A stretch of 64,000 nucleotides of DNA from Caulobacter sp. (GTDB taxonomy: Bacteria; Pseudomonadota; Alphaproteobacteria; Caulobacterales; Caulobacteraceae): the NCBI GenBank assembly GCA_030683005.1, contig JAUXMY010000008.1, positions 1 to 64,000 on the forward strand. The letters are read 5' to 3'. The translations under genes were made by a program, and so were the position numbers. A model generated the notes under the pieces. The model did no database searches, was not told where the DNA came from, and saw only the letters and a program-made list of their open reading frames with translations. Positions 47,766 to 57,021 of the stretch are shown here, in pieces; within the stretch, counting starts at the first letter, position 1, and the number at the start of each line of letters is the position of its first letter.

Positions 47766-48800
47766 ATGACCCTGCCCCCGCTCCCCGCCCAGCCCGCCGG
47801 CACGCCCTGGCCCACCGCCCAATGGTCCGCCGGCCCAGCTCTGTCCGCCGCCATCTCCGACACGCTCGACGACGCCTTCACGCCCGACGCCCTGTCCCGG
47901 CTCGGCCGCACCGACGTCGTGCTCATCGTGCAGGGCGGGCGGATCGTCTACGAGCGCTACGGCGAGGGCCTGACCGCCGACAGCACCTTCCCGTCCTGGT
48001 CCAAGGCCAAGAGCATCACCCAGGCGCTGGCGGGCATCCTGGTCGGTGACGGCAAGCTGGACATCCACGCGCCGGCCGATGTGCCCGAGTGGCGCCAGAC
48101 GCCCGATGACCCCCGCGCGCAGATCACCACAGACCAGCTGCTGCGCATGTCGAGCGGCCTGAAGTTCGTCGAGGACTATGTGCCGGGCCACGTCTCGGAC
48201 GTGATCGAGATGCTCTACGGCGCCGGCAAGGAAAACACCGCCGCCTACGCAGCCGCCCTGCCGCTGGAGCATCCGCCCGGCGCGGTGATGAGCTACGCCA
48301 GCGGCACGACCAACATCGTCGCCCGCGCGCTGAGCCGGGCGCTGGGGACCGACGCCGCCGGGTTCGAGGCCTTCATGCGCGAGCGGCTGTTTAAGCCGCT
48401 GGGCATGGCCTCGCCCCTGCCCAAGTTCGACGCGGCGGGCACCTTCATCGGCTCGTCCTTCTGCTACTGCTCGGCGGGGGACTTCGCGCGGTTCGGGCTG
48501 CTCTATCTGAGGGACGGCGTCTGGGAGGGCGAGCGTCTGCTGCCCGAGGGCTGGGTCGACTACGCCCGCACCCGCACGTCGTCGAAGGACGATCCGGCCG
48601 CCCCCTACGGCGCCCATTGGTGGCTGGGCGTCGCCGGGCCGGGCAGCTTCTCGGCTAACGGCTATGACGGCCAGTACACGGTGGTGGCGCCGGATCTCGA
48701 CCTGGTGCTGGTCCGCCATGGCGCCACGCCCCTGGACCTGAAGGACAACCTCAAGGCCTGGGTCGGCGAGGTCGTCGAACAGCTCCGGCGCGAGGCCTGA
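47766..48800 (+). CDS. Serine hydrolase (beta-lactamase/penicillin-binding protein-like)
   Basis: The 344-residue protein has the serine motif SKAK within PSWSKAKSITQAL, the YAS motif in VMSYASGTTN (YxN variant), and LRMSSGLKFVEDY, as in class C beta-lactamase-like esterases. No signal peptide is seen, so it is probably cytoplasmic and acts on an ester rather than cell wall. ATG 47766 is chosen because the sequence before it is a repeat element. Followed five bases on by a MaoC-like gene. Confidence 0.85.
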   Translation: MTLPPLPAQPAGTPWPTAQWSAGPALSAAISDTLDDAFTPDALSRLGRTDVVLIVQGGRIVYERYGEGLTADSTFPSWSKAKSITQALAGILVGDGKLDIHAPADVPEWRQTPDDPRAQITTDQLLRMSSGLKFVEDYVPGHVSDVIEMLYGAGKENTAAYAAALPLEHPPGAVMSYASGTTNIVARALSRALGTDAAGFEAFMRERLFKPLGMASPLPKFDAAGTFIGSSFCYCSAGDFARFGLLYLRDGVWEGERLLPEGWVDYARTRTSSKDDPAAPYGAHWWLGVAGPGSFSANGYDGQYTVVAPDLDLVLVRHGATPLDLKDNLKAWVGEVVEQLRREA

Positions 48801-48804
48801 CGCC

Positions 48805-49638
48805 ATGCCGTTCAACGCCGCCCTCGTCGGGACGACCTGGGGACCGCTCGACTGGCCGGTGACGCCGCGCCGGGCCCTGGCCTTCCGCGCCGTAGTGACG
48901 CCGGATGACGCCGCCGGCCTCGATGACGCGGCCGGGCCGCTGGAAATGCTGCCGATGCAGGTGGTGGCGCCCGAATGGGTGCTGGCCCTTCAGTCCCGCG
49001 CCGATCCGCGCCAGACCCTGTCGGCGGACGAGGCGCGGCGCGGCGTCCATGCCTCGCAGGACACGCGGTTCCTGCGACCGGTGCTGGCCGGCGAGACCCT
49101 GACCGTCACCGCGCAGCTCATCAGCGTGCGGAGCAGCCGGGCCGGGGCGGTGGCCGTGACGCTCTATGAAAGCCGCGTCGGCGCCGAGCTGGTCGCCGTC
49201 TCGACCTCGGTCAGCGTGCTGCGCGGCGTGGCGGTCGAGGGCGCCGAGACCCCGGCTTCCGACGACGACGCCTGGCCCACATTCACGCAGACAGCCGCCG
49301 GACCGACCCTGATCGCCACCCCGCGCGGCTTTCCGCACCTCTATTCTGAGTGCGCCGAGATCTGGAACCCGATCCACACCGAGCGCGTCGTCGCTATCGC
49401 CGCCGGCCTGCCCGACATCCTGATCCACGGCACCGCCCTGTGGGCCCTGGCCGGCCTGCGCGCCGCGCCGCCGGGATCGCGGATCACGCGGCTGGCGGCG
49501 CGGTTCCGGTCCCCGGCCTGGGCGGGCGAGGACATGTTGCTGGCAGCAGGCGAAGCGGTCGGCGCGGCGACGCCTTTCCAGCTGACCGCCCCGGACGGCC
49601 GGTTGTTGACCGAAGGCTTCGTCGAGGTCGGTTCCTGA
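48805..49638 (+). CDS. MaoC-like double hot-dog protein
   Basis: The 277-residue protein consists of two hot-dog folds. The C-terminal one has IWNPIHTERVVAIAAGLPD then ILIHGTALWA, the MaoC hydratase motif with catalytic Asn/His positions. The first is degenerate, as usual. It probably hydrates or hydrolyses a CoA thioester. It is presumably co-transcribed with the serine hydrolase. Confidence 0.82.
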   Translation: MPFNAALVGTTWGPLDWPVTPRRALAFRAVVTPDDAAGLDDAAGPLEMLPMQVVAPEWVLALQSRADPRQTLSADEARRGVHASQDTRFLRPVLAGETLTVTAQLISVRSSRAGAVAVTLYESRVGAELVAVSTSVSVLRGVAVEGAETPASDDDAWPTFTQTAAGPTLIATPRGFPHLYSECAEIWNPIHTERVVAIAAGLPDILIHGTALWALAGLRAAPPGSRITRLAARFRSPAWAGEDMLLAAGEAVGAATPFQLTAPDGRLLTEGFVEVGS

Positions 49639-49642
49639 CCGT

Positions 49643-50116
49643 TCAGGCGACGCAGGACCGCTTCACCCAGGCGGCGGGCCGGAACTGCCAGTAGTGGTCG
49701 CCGCCGCCGTCGGTGATCGACCAGGTCGGCCGTCCCAGCTCCGCCGTCGCCAAGGCGCTGACGCCGCCGACCATCAGGGCCAGGGCCAGGGCGATCCAGG
49801 CCAGCGGCCAGCGCAGCGCCGGCGCCCAGCGCGCGACCGCCCCCACCAGCCCGGCGACCACCGGCCACAGCACCGCCGCCAGCACGATCAGGTTCAGCGC
49901 CTGGACGTGCGGCATGTAGGCGAACTCCAGCGACATGCCGGTCGCCATCGCGCTGGGAAACGGAAAGCCCCGCCCGTAGTAGGCCCCGCCGTCCGCGGTC
50001 AGGTCGCAGGCCGGTCGCCACCAGACCACGTTCGACATCGCCCCGGTGAGCAAGGCCGCCACCAGAGTCAGCAGCGCCGCGGCGTATCGCCGGATATCCA
50101 GCAGCCTTCCCAGCAC
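49643..50116 (-). CDS. Hypothetical four-helix membrane protein
   Basis: The 157-residue protein starts at GTG 50116, with GGGGAGG six bases upstream. It has about four helices (AAALLTLVAALLTGAMSNVVWW, LNLIVLAAVLWPVVAGLVGA, WPLAWIALALALMVGGVSAL) and a C-terminal WSITDGGGDHYWQFRPAAWVKRSC. I do not recognise the family. A longer frame starting at 50209 would read through a tRNA fragment and is not real. Confidence 0.65.
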   Translation of the reverse strand: MLGRLLDIRRYAAALLTLVAALLTGAMSNVVWWRPACDLTADGGAYYGRGFPFPSAMATGMSLEFAYMPHVQALNLIVLAAVLWPVVAGLVGAVARWAPALRWPLAWIALALALMVGGVSALATAELGRPTWSITDGGGDHYWQFRPAAWVKRSCVA

Positions 50117-50176
50117 AGACAGCCTCCCCGGCGGTGATCGCCAGCCGGCTTCTAGATCACGCCTGTGCAGGAACAA

Positions 50177-50233
50177 TGGAGCGGCCGGGGGGAATCGAAC
50201 CCCCGACATTCAGCTTGGGAAGCTGACGTTCTA
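50177..50233 (-). other. 3' fragment of tRNA-Gly(CCC), probable attachment site
   Basis: On the minus strand the 57 bases run from TAGAAC through the anticodon arm TCAGC-TTCCCAA-GCTGA (anticodon CCC), the T arm GGGGG-TTCGATT-CCCCC and the acceptor end to CCA. The first 19-20 bases of the tRNA (acceptor 5' strand and D arm) are absent; unrelated AT-richer sequence takes their place. A tRNA 3' half alone is the usual footprint of tyrosine-recombinase integration. Confidence 0.75.
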
Positions 50234-50466
50234 TGTGTGATGTCAGCAGGTTAGCGCCCAAATGAGCGGTTTCGGGCGCCAGCAAAATCAATGACTTGTG
50301 GGGTTTTTGCCAAATGAGAAGGGGCAGCGCATCAAGGTCTTCGCTTGGTACTCTCCCCCCTGGTCCGGACCGCTGGCGACGCGTCATCGCCTCGCAACGC
50401 GACAGCGTCGCCCAGGCTGAGCGGCGCTACGACTGAGGGGCCACATACCTCCCAGCAACGCCGCCC
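50234..50466. other. Gene-free stretch next to the tRNA fragment
   Basis: About 230 bases, AT-richer at 50260-50330. No gene with start signals, repeat or terminator could be supported; it is presumably island-end sequence. Confidence 0.4.
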
Positions 50467-53400
50467 CTACATCACCCATCCGCCGTCGGTGTCGCCGCCG
50501 CCGGTGTAGAGGTTGTCGGTCGTGCCCGTGTGGTCGCCGGTGATGGTGATGCGGTGGTCGGCCTTGCCGTCGCCGTCGACGTCGACGGCGACGGTGGTGG
50601 TGTTGGCGCCGGCGGCGTAGGTGATGGTGGCCTGTCCGGCGACCTTGGTGAAGCCGGCGACGAAGCTGAAGGCCTGGTCGCCGTCGAGCAGGGTGTTGGC
50701 GTCGATGCCGGAGAGGTCGATGACGTCGCCCTCGGCGAAGTTGAGGTCGAGGATCCGGTCGATGGTCAGCTTGGCCCCGACGTCGGCGTCGGTGAACAGG
50801 AAGGTGTCGGCGCCAAGGCCCCCGGTCAGGGTGTCAGAGCCTCCGCCGCCGGCCAGGATGTTGTCGCCGTCGTTGCCGGTGAGGGTGTTGTTGAGGGCGT
50901 TGCCGGCGCCGTTGATCGACGCGACGCCGGTCAGGACGAGGGTCTCGACGTTGTCGGTCAGGGCGTAGGAGATCGACGCCTCGACCGTATCGTTCCCGCC
51001 GCCGGCCAGTTCGGTGACGGTGTCGCCGATGTCGTCGACGACATAGGTGTCGGCGCCCGCCCCGCCGGCCATGGCGTCGGCGCCGGTTCCGCCGTCGAGG
51101 CGGTCGTCGCCCGCGCCGCCGTCGAGGCTGTCGTCGCCGTCGCCGCCCAGCAGGGTGTCATTCCCCGATCCGCCGCTGATGGTGTCGTCGCCGTCCAGGC
51201 CGCTGAGGACGTTGGCGCCGCCGTTGCCGGTGATGACGTTGTCCAGGTCGTTGCCCGTGCCGTCGATCGACTGGCTGAACCAGAGGACCAGGTTCTCGAC
51301 CCCGGCGGTGAGGGTGTAGCTGGACATGCTGCGCACGGTGTCGATCCCGTCGCCGCCGGTCTCGTCGACGATGTCGCCGGCCTCGCGGACCCAGTAGAGG
51401 TCATCGCCCAGCCCGCCGGCCATGACGTCATTGCCCGTTCCGCCGTTGAGAATGTCATTGCCGTCGCCGCCGGTCAGGATGTCGTCGCCGTCGCCGCCCT
51501 CCAGCGTGTCATCGCCGTCGCCGCCGTCGAGGATGTCATCGCCGCCCAGGCCCTTGAGGGTGTCGTCGCCGGCCGTGCCGGTGAAGGTGTCGGGCCCGGC
51601 GGTCGGAAGCTCGGCCTCGGGCGTGACGTTGACGGTGATGGTCTGGCCGCGGACGGTAGTGTTCTCGAGGTATCTCAGAGTGCCATCGAGTACCCCTACG
51701 ACAGCGTCCAGATCGCCGTCGCCGTCGAGATCTACAAAGGTTGGCGCCCCCCGAATGCCGACGAAGATCCCGTTGAATGGATTTTCTGCGCCGGATCGCT
51801 GAACGTATACGGGAGCATCTGCTGTTCCGGTATTCTCGAAGTACAGCAAGCTTTGGTCGGGATCGCCGAGCACAGCATCCAAGTCGCCGTCGCCATCGAC
51901 ATCGGCCAATGTCGGCGAGGAATAGATACCGGTATTCACGGCGTCGAGGGGGTTCTGCGCGCCGGTTCGCTGGACATAGACTGGCGCGGACGTCGTGCCG
52001 ATGTTTTCAAAGTAGTTCACCACCCCGTCGTATTCACCGACCACGACGTCCAGATCGCCGTCGTTATCCATGTCGGCCACAGCGGGTCTCGCATACTGGC
52101 CCACATCGAAGCCGTTCAGAGGGTTCTCCGCGCCGAACCGCTGGAGATAGACCGGCGATGCGGCCGACCCGATGTTCTCGAAATAGTTCATCAATCCAAA
52201 GACGTCGCCGACCACGGCATCCTGGTCTCCATCACCGTCGAGGTCCGCCATCGCGGGCTGGGACCTGAAGAACACGTCGATCCCGGCAAATGGATTGTCG
52301 CCCGCGGTCCGCGCAACGAAGACCGGCGATGCAGCGTCGCCCACGTTCTCGAAGTAGAACAAGGTCCCGAAGGTTTCGCCGACGACAGCGTCCAGGTCAC
52401 CGTCGCCGTCGAGGTCGGCGAAGGCAGGCCCGGCTAGGAAGCTCACGTCCACGCCGTCGAAGGGATTGGACGCGCCTGTGCGCGGGGTGAATGCGGGATC
52501 TCCCCCTGCGCCCAGATCGTCCCCCGCCGCGTCCGTAACGTTGATCACCAGATCGCGGCTGGCCGTCGGCGTGTCGCTGACGTTGGCGTAGGTGAGGTTC
52601 TGGATCAGGACGTCGATGGCGTCTGAGGTCGCCGCCGCGTTGAAGGTGATGGTCAGGGTCGCGCCGGCCCCGCCGGCCAGGGTCCCGATTACCACGCCGC
52701 CGAAGGTGACGTTGGCGCCCGACAGGCCGATCTGGCCGGCGCCGGTCCCCTCGTTGCGTACAGACAGGCGGTCCTCGGCCAGCAGCCCGCTGACCGTCAG
52801 GGTCCCGCCGTCGTAGTCGTTGTCGCCGTGCTCGAAGGTCACGTCGGCGTCGAGCAGTTGCGGCGTCGCGTTTACGAGGTTCTCGCCGAAGGTGACGGAG
52901 GCGGCGAAACCGGTCAGGCTCATGGGGTCGTCGACGGCCGTGATGTCGATGTTGACGACGCCGAGCTCGACAGCGCCCGAGCCGTCGTTGGCGGTCACGG
53001 TTACGGTCGCTGCATCATCGCCGCTGGCGTTGAGCGCGCCGGTGTACTGGATGGCCGAGGCGGTGTTGAGGAACGTATCGATCGCCGAGGCTGTGCCGGT
53101 CAGGGTGATCGCGCCCGTGCCGGAGTTGGTAACGGTCACGCCGCCGCCGCTGCTGGCGGTCATGGTCCCGGCAGAAGCGGTCAGTGTGACGGTGATGTCG
53201 CCGGCGGTGTCCGGGTCGGTCAGGGTGATCGCCGACAGGTCGAGGTTGGAGGCGACGTCCTCGGTCACCGCCACATCAGTGGGAAGGCCGCTGGCCCCCG
53301 GGGCATCGTTCTCGGCCGTCACCACTACGGCGATGGTCTGGCCGCGGACGGAAGTGTTCTCGAGATAGTTCAGGAAGCCATCGATCTCTCCGACCACGGC

Positions 53401-54636
53401 GTCCAGGTCGCCGTCGGCGTTCAGGTCGGCGATGGCCGGGGTTCTGTACAAGCCGCTTCCGGTTGAGCCAAAGAAGCCGCTGAGGGGATTGGCCGCGCCA
53501 GTGCGCTGGGTGAACACCGGGGCCTCGTCCGTGCCGGTGTTCTCGAAATAGAGCAGGCTGGCAAACTCACCGACCACGGCGTCCAGATCGCCGTCGCTAT
53601 CGAGGTCGATGAAGGTGGGGGTGATGGCGAAGCCGGCATGCACGCCGTTGAACGGATTATCGGCGCCGGTGCGCGCGGTGAATACCGGGGCCAGGACCGT
53701 GCCGGTGTTCTCGAAATAGAGAAGTGCGCCGTCTCTATCGCCGGCCACGGCGTCGAGGTCCCCGTCGCCGTCGAGGTCAGCGAAGGCGGGCGCGCTGCGG
53801 GCGCCTATATCCTCGCCGTTGAACGGATTGTCCACGCCGATGCGCGGTGTGAAAACCGGGGCGAGGGCCGTGCCGGTGTTCTCGAAGTACAGCAGAGCGC
53901 CGAAGTACTCACCGACCACGGCATCGAGGTCGCCGTCGCCGTCGAGGTCGGCGAAGGCGGGGGTGCTGTAGATGCCGACATCGACGCCGTCGAACGGATT
54001 GTCGACGCCGGTGCGATGGGTGAACACCGGGGCCAGGGCGGTGCCGGTGTTTTCGTAGTAGAGCAGCGCACCGAAGGTCTCCCCGACCACGGCATCGAGG
54101 TCGCCGTCGCCGTCGATGTCGGCAAGGGCGGGGGTCGCCGAGCCGCCGACATCGACGCCATCGAACGGGTTAGCCGCGCCGGTGCGTTGGGTAAACACCG
54201 GCGGTCCCGTCAGCTCATCCCCCGCAGCATCCGTGACATTGATCACCAGGTCGCGGCTGGCGGTCGGCGTGTCGCTGACATTGCCGTAGGTCAGGCTCTC
54301 GATCAGCAACTCGATCGCCGCGGCGGAGGCGGCTGCATTGAAGGTTACCGTAAAGGTTCCACCGACCCCTCCGGCCGCCGTGCCGATGGCGATGGCCGCG
54401 GCGCCGCCGGCGCCGTCGGCGTCGTACATGACGATCGCGCCATCGAGGTAGATGACCGCGCCGCCGGCGATCGACACCCGGTCCTCGGCCAGCAGGCCGC
54501 TGACCGTCAGGGTCCCGCCGGTCCAGCCGTTGACGGAGTCGGTCAGCGTTACATCGATGATGAGGATCTGCGGCGCGGCGTTGACGGTGTTCTCGTTGAA
54601 CGCGGCGTCGACGACGCCGGAAAGCGTATGCGGCAT
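50467..54636 (-). CDS. Large FG-GAP/VCBS and RTX-repeat exoprotein
   Basis: The 1389-residue protein is modular. Residues 1-150 are a Calx-like module ([24 protein letters not shown]) and 150-430 carry about five FG-GAP repeats ([15 protein letters not shown]...[10 protein letters not shown]). Residues 440-570 are cadherin-like ([18 protein letters not shown]), 575-700 a second Calx-like copy, and 705-1005 a second FG-GAP set. Residues 1015-1300 hold glycine/aspartate RTX nonapeptides ([11 protein letters not shown]), and 1310-1389 a serralysin-type C-terminal domain. No N-terminal signal peptide, as expected for type I secretion. Calcium would fold it outside the cell. No transporter gene is in the window. 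GGGGGA precedes the ATG. Confidence 0.88.
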   Translation of the reverse strand: MPHTLSGVVDAAFNENTVNAAPQILIIDVTLTDSVNGWTGGTLTVSGLLAEDRVSIAGGAVIYLDGAIVMYDADGAGGAAAIAIGTAAGGVGGTFTVTFNAAASAAAIELLIESLTYGNVSDTPTASRDLVINVTDAAGDELTGPPVFTQRTGAANPFDGVDVGGSATPALADIDGDGDLDAVVGETFGALLYYENTGTALAPVFTHRTGVDNPFDGVDVGIYSTPAFADLDGDGDLDAVVGEYFGALLYFENTGTALAPVFTPRIGVDNPFNGEDIGARSAPAFADLDGDGDLDAVAGDRDGALLYFENTGTVLAPVFTARTGADNPFNGVHAGFAITPTFIDLDSDGDLDAVVGEFASLLYFENTGTDEAPVFTQRTGAANPLSGFFGSTGSGLYRTPAIADLNADGDLDAVVGEIDGFLNYLENTSVRGQTIAVVVTAENDAPGASGLPTDVAVTEDVASNLDLSAITLTDPDTAGDITVTLTASAGTMTASSGGGVTVTNSGTGAITLTGTASAIDTFLNTASAIQYTGALNASGDDAATVTVTANDGSGAVELGVVNIDITAVDDPMSLTGFAASVTFGENLVNATPQLLDADVTFEHGDNDYDGGTLTVSGLLAEDRLSVRNEGTGAGQIGLSGANVTFGGVVIGTLAGGAGATLTITFNAAATSDAIDVLIQNLTYANVSDTPTASRDLVINVTDAAGDDLGAGGDPAFTPRTGASNPFDGVDVSFLAGPAFADLDGDGDLDAVVGETFGTLFYFENVGDAASPVFVARTAGDNPFAGIDVFFRSQPAMADLDGDGDQDAVVGDVFGLMNYFENIGSAASPVYLQRFGAENPLNGFDVGQYARPAVADMDNDGDLDVVVGEYDGVVNYFENIGTTSAPVYVQRTGAQNPLDAVNTGIYSSPTLADVDGDGDLDAVLGDPDQSLLYFENTGTADAPVYVQRSGAENPFNGIFVGIRGAPTFVDLDGDGDLDAVVGVLDGTLRYLENTTVRGQTITVNVTPEAELPTAGPDTFTGTAGDDTLKGLGGDDILDGGDGDDTLEGGDGDDILTGGDGNDILNGGTGNDVMAGGLGDDLYWVREAGDIVDETGGDGIDTVRSMSSYTLTAGVENLVLWFSQSIDGTGNDLDNVITGNGGANVLSGLDGDDTISGGSGNDTLLGGDGDDSLDGGAGDDRLDGGTGADAMAGGAGADTYVVDDIGDTVTELAGGGNDTVEASISYALTDNVETLVLTGVASINGAGNALNNTLTGNDGDNILAGGGGSDTLTGGLGADTFLFTDADVGAKLTIDRILDLNFAEGDVIDLSGIDANTLLDGDQAFSFVAGFTKVAGQATITYAAGANTTTVAVDVDGDGKADHRITITGDHTGTTDNLYTGGGDTDGGWVM

Positions 54637-54765
54637 TAAAATCCCCCGACCTTGCTCGACCGCCGCGTCTGCGGCGGGAGGGGGGGCGCCCCGGTGGCGC
54701 AGCCATCAATCCCCTGAAAGGTTGTTTCATCGCAGGCGTTCGCAGGGTTCGGGAGTGCAATAATT

Positions 54766-54873
54766 TCATCGCCTCGCGCGGGGCGCCCCCATTCCGGGTA
54801 TGTGCGCGGCGTCGATGTCTGACAGGTCTATCCGGTCTCCCGCCGCGAAACTGAGGTCCAGGATCGTATCGAC
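54766..54873 (-). pseudogene. Relic of an RTX C-terminal domain
   Basis: A minus-strand frame reads VDTILDLSFAAGDRIDLSDIDA, matching [22 protein letters not shown] of the neighbouring RTX protein, and then diverges (HIPGMGAPRARR, stop). It lies just upstream of that gene's start. It looks like what is left of another RTX paralogue. Confidence 0.65.
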
Positions 54874-54980
54874 GCCTCTCGGCTGGGCGAGCATGGACCG
54901 CCCGACCGACTCCTGGCCGAAGACATCGCGTTTTGGACAATTACCTTGAGTTTTGTCGCTCAACTGGCCATATATGGACG

Positions 54981-55310
54981 GTGATACAGACGCCTTCAGA
55001 AGTCCTGCATGAGCTCGCCGGCCGCATCAGGGCGCGCCGCGTCGCCTTGGGCTGGCCGCAGATCGAAGCCGCCCGGCGCGCCGGCGTCGCCTATCGGACC
55101 TGGCGGCGGCTGGAGACCGAGGGACAGGCTTCGCTGGAGGACATGGTCAAGGCCGCCGTCGCCCTGCGCTGCGACGAGGCGCTAGGCGCTCTCTTTCCCC
55201 TGCCCGCGGCCAGCAGTCTCGACGCCCTACTGGCGCAGCAGGCCGCACGGGCCACGACGCGGCGGGTGCGGGCGCCCCGCTCACGCCCCGCAAGGTCACC
55301 GCGCCCATGA
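54981..55310 (+). CDS. HipB-like antitoxin
   Basis: The 109-residue protein has an XRE helix-turn-helix (about 10-65: ELAGRIRARRVALGWPQIEAARRAGVAYRTWRRLE). An Arg/Pro-rich basic tail follows. It overlaps hipA by ATGA. GTG 54981 is used; a TTG at 54933 is also in frame. GACAA and TTGTC (54936-54957 region) upstream form a possible operator. As the partner of HipA it would neutralise the kinase and repress the operon. Confidence 0.78.
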   Translation: MIQTPSEVLHELAGRIRARRVALGWPQIEAARRAGVAYRTWRRLETEGQASLEDMVKAAVALRCDEALGALFPLPAASSLDALLAQQAARATTRRVRAPRSRPARSPRP

Positions 55311-56560
55311 AGCTCGCGCCGGGAACCCCGCTGGCCGCCAGTCTGGCCTTTGACGAAGACCAAGCCGCCCTGCCGGTCGGCCGCTTGGCCATGGCCGGCG
55401 GCTTGGCGCAGCTGGAATGGTCGCCCGAACTCATCGCCGCGCCCTTGGCGGTCTCGGCCCTGCTTTACCCGCCAGAACCGGGCCTGCACGCCGCACGCGG
55501 TCGCGACTTCGAGGGTTTGCACGGCTTTCTGTCCGACAGCCTGCCCGAAAGCTGGGGCTATCTCGTCATGCGGCGACGCCTGAGCAAGCTCGGCGTCAGC
55601 ATCGAGACCTTGAGCCCGCTCGACCGGCTGGCGCTGGTCGGCGACCACGGTCGCGGCGCCCTCACCTATCGGCCGGTGACCGCGCCGCCGCCCGAGGTGA
55701 TGAGCCTCGATCTCGACGCCCTGGCCGCCGAGTCCACGGCGATCCTGGAAGGTCACGAGGGCGAGCTTGCCGATACCTTGGCCACCCTGGCCGGCGGCTC
55801 GGGCGGCGCGCGGCCAAAGATCCACGTCGGATTCGATTCCGAAGGGCGGGCTTCGGTCTCCGATAGCGCGACCGCCGCCGGCCATGAGGCCTGGATCGTC
55901 AAGTTCGCCGCGATCAACGATCCGCCCGACATCGGGCCTATCGAGGCGGCCTATGCGGCGATGGCCCTGACCGCCGGCCTCGACATGGCGCCCTACCGAC
56001 TGCTCCCGTCCAGAAACGGCCCCGGCTATTTCGCGACCCGCCGGTTCGACCGGCCGCGTCCCGGCCAGCGACTGCACATGGTCTCGCTGAGCGGCGCCGT
56101 CGAGGCGCCCTGGCGCACGCCCGCAAGCTACGACCTCTTTTTGCGCGCGACCGTCGCCATCACCCGGCACGCCGATGACCTGCACGCTGCGTTCCGGCGC
56201 ATGGTTTTCAATGTGCTGGCCAGCAACCGGGACGACCATACCAGGCAGCACAGCTACCTGATGGACGAGCAAGGCCGGTGGCGGCTCGCGCCGGCCTATG
56301 ACCTGACCTATTCGGCCGGTCCAGGCGGCGAGCACTATCTCGACGTCGAGGGCGAAGGCCGAAACCCCACTCGCGAACAGGCCCAGGCCCTGGGACGTCG
56401 CCACGGCCTGGCAGAACGCTTGATCGACACCATCATCGACGAGATCCGCGCCGCCGTGGCGGATTGGGCGACCTTTGCCGAAGAGGCGGGCGTCACGAGA
56501 GCGTCGCGGGCGGAGATCGCTGTTGCCCACCGGTCTGTCGGGGCAGATTTCGCTCGCTAG
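55307..56560 (+). CDS. hipA: HipA-family serine/threonine kinase toxin
   Basis: The 417-residue protein has FLSDSLPESWGYLVMRRRL, GGSGGARPKIHV (phosphate-binding loop), AWIVKF, the catalytic NRDDHTRQHSYLM (Asp309/Asp310) and LAPAYDLTYS. HipA phosphorylates glutamyl-tRNA synthetase in E. coli and causes dormancy; family members vary in target. All catalytic residues are present. It follows HipB and precedes an integrase relic, fitting a mobile setting. Confidence 0.9.
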   Translation: MKLAPGTPLAASLAFDEDQAALPVGRLAMAGGLAQLEWSPELIAAPLAVSALLYPPEPGLHAARGRDFEGLHGFLSDSLPESWGYLVMRRRLSKLGVSIETLSPLDRLALVGDHGRGALTYRPVTAPPPEVMSLDLDALAAESTAILEGHEGELADTLATLAGGSGGARPKIHVGFDSEGRASVSDSATAAGHEAWIVKFAAINDPPDIGPIEAAYAAMALTAGLDMAPYRLLPSRNGPGYFATRRFDRPRPGQRLHMVSLSGAVEAPWRTPASYDLFLRATVAITRHADDLHAAFRRMVFNVLASNRDDHTRQHSYLMDEQGRWRLAPAYDLTYSAGPGGEHYLDVEGEGRNPTREQAQALGRRHGLAERLIDTIIDEIRAAVADWATFAEEAGVTRASRAEIAVAHRSVGADFAR

Positions 56561-56590
56561 CCCGAGCCCGCGTCCAATGATCACCTGGCC

Positions 56591-56851
56591 ATGCTGCATC
56601 GGGCGCCGGTGCAGCCTGGCCAGATCGAATGCCCAACATCGCGTATACCCCAGGGGGCGCTGCGTCAGCGGATGATGGAAGACGTGATCATCCGCAAGTT
56701 CGGCGGGAAGACCCAGCGCGACTATGTGCGCGTGGTCTCTGACGCGCAGATCGAGATCGCGGCCCGGCTCCGGCAGGCACGAGCGATCCTCTCCCTGTTC
56801 GGCGGCCTGGGCCGGGCCCACAAGATGGCGGTGCGCAAGACCGCCGGCTGA
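56591..56851 (+). pseudogene. Truncated tyrosine recombinase (integrase) remnant
   Basis: Residues 24-49 of this 86-residue frame (56660-56737) read LRQRMMEDVIIRKFGGKTQ then RDYVRVV, which match the N-terminal SAM-like domain of tyrosine recombinases (LRQRM-E-M-IRKF--KTQ-DY-R-V). After that it diverges (SDAQIEIAARLRQARAIL) and stops; no catalytic domain (R..HxxR..Y) exists in any frame. It is probably a relic of the integrase that used the tRNA-Gly site. Confidence 0.6.
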
Positions 56852-57021
56852 CCGATGGCGGCGAGACACCGGTTCCTCGGCCCGTCGCTGGGCGAGTTTG
56901 GGCGGCTGATCGCAAGCCCGGCGCCCGGCTCGAACCATAATCTCAGAAGGATTTTGACGAAGGCGACGCCGATGTTTGCACGGCGGCGTGAAAAGGACCC
57001 GGCGCGCGCCATATCGGCATC
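56852..57021. other. Gene-free stretch before the DCC operon
   Basis: Nothing coding is supported here. It must contain the promoter of the three-gene operon; no clear motif was seen. Confidence 0.4.

Noticed and set aside
50117-50209. Extra 31 residues at the start of the hypothetical membrane protein
   Set aside because: MSGVRFPPAAPL is the typical false translation of a tRNA 3' end; a GTG with a strong Shine-Dalgarno lies at 50116.
50177-50260. A complete tRNA-Gly gene
   Set aside because: The 5' acceptor strand and D arm are missing; the sequence beyond TAGAAC does not pair with the acceptor end.
50320-50440. Short plus-strand frame ending RRVIASQRDSVAQAERRYD
   Set aside because: About 40 residues, no ribosome site, no recognised family; cannot be supported as a gene.
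50870-51560. Regular short repeats that might suggest a CRISPR array
   Set aside because: The period is 27 bases in frame and encodes RTX nonapeptides; there are no unique spacers or cas genes.
50530-52437. 635-residue plus-strand frame opposite the RTX gene
   Set aside because: Val/Asp/Gly repeats simply reflect the RTX and FG-GAP codons of the opposite strand.
56920-56945. T-loop-like GGTTCGAGCC on the minus strand, possible second tRNA end
   Set aside because: No acceptor, anticodon arm or CCA in the right place; a chance match.
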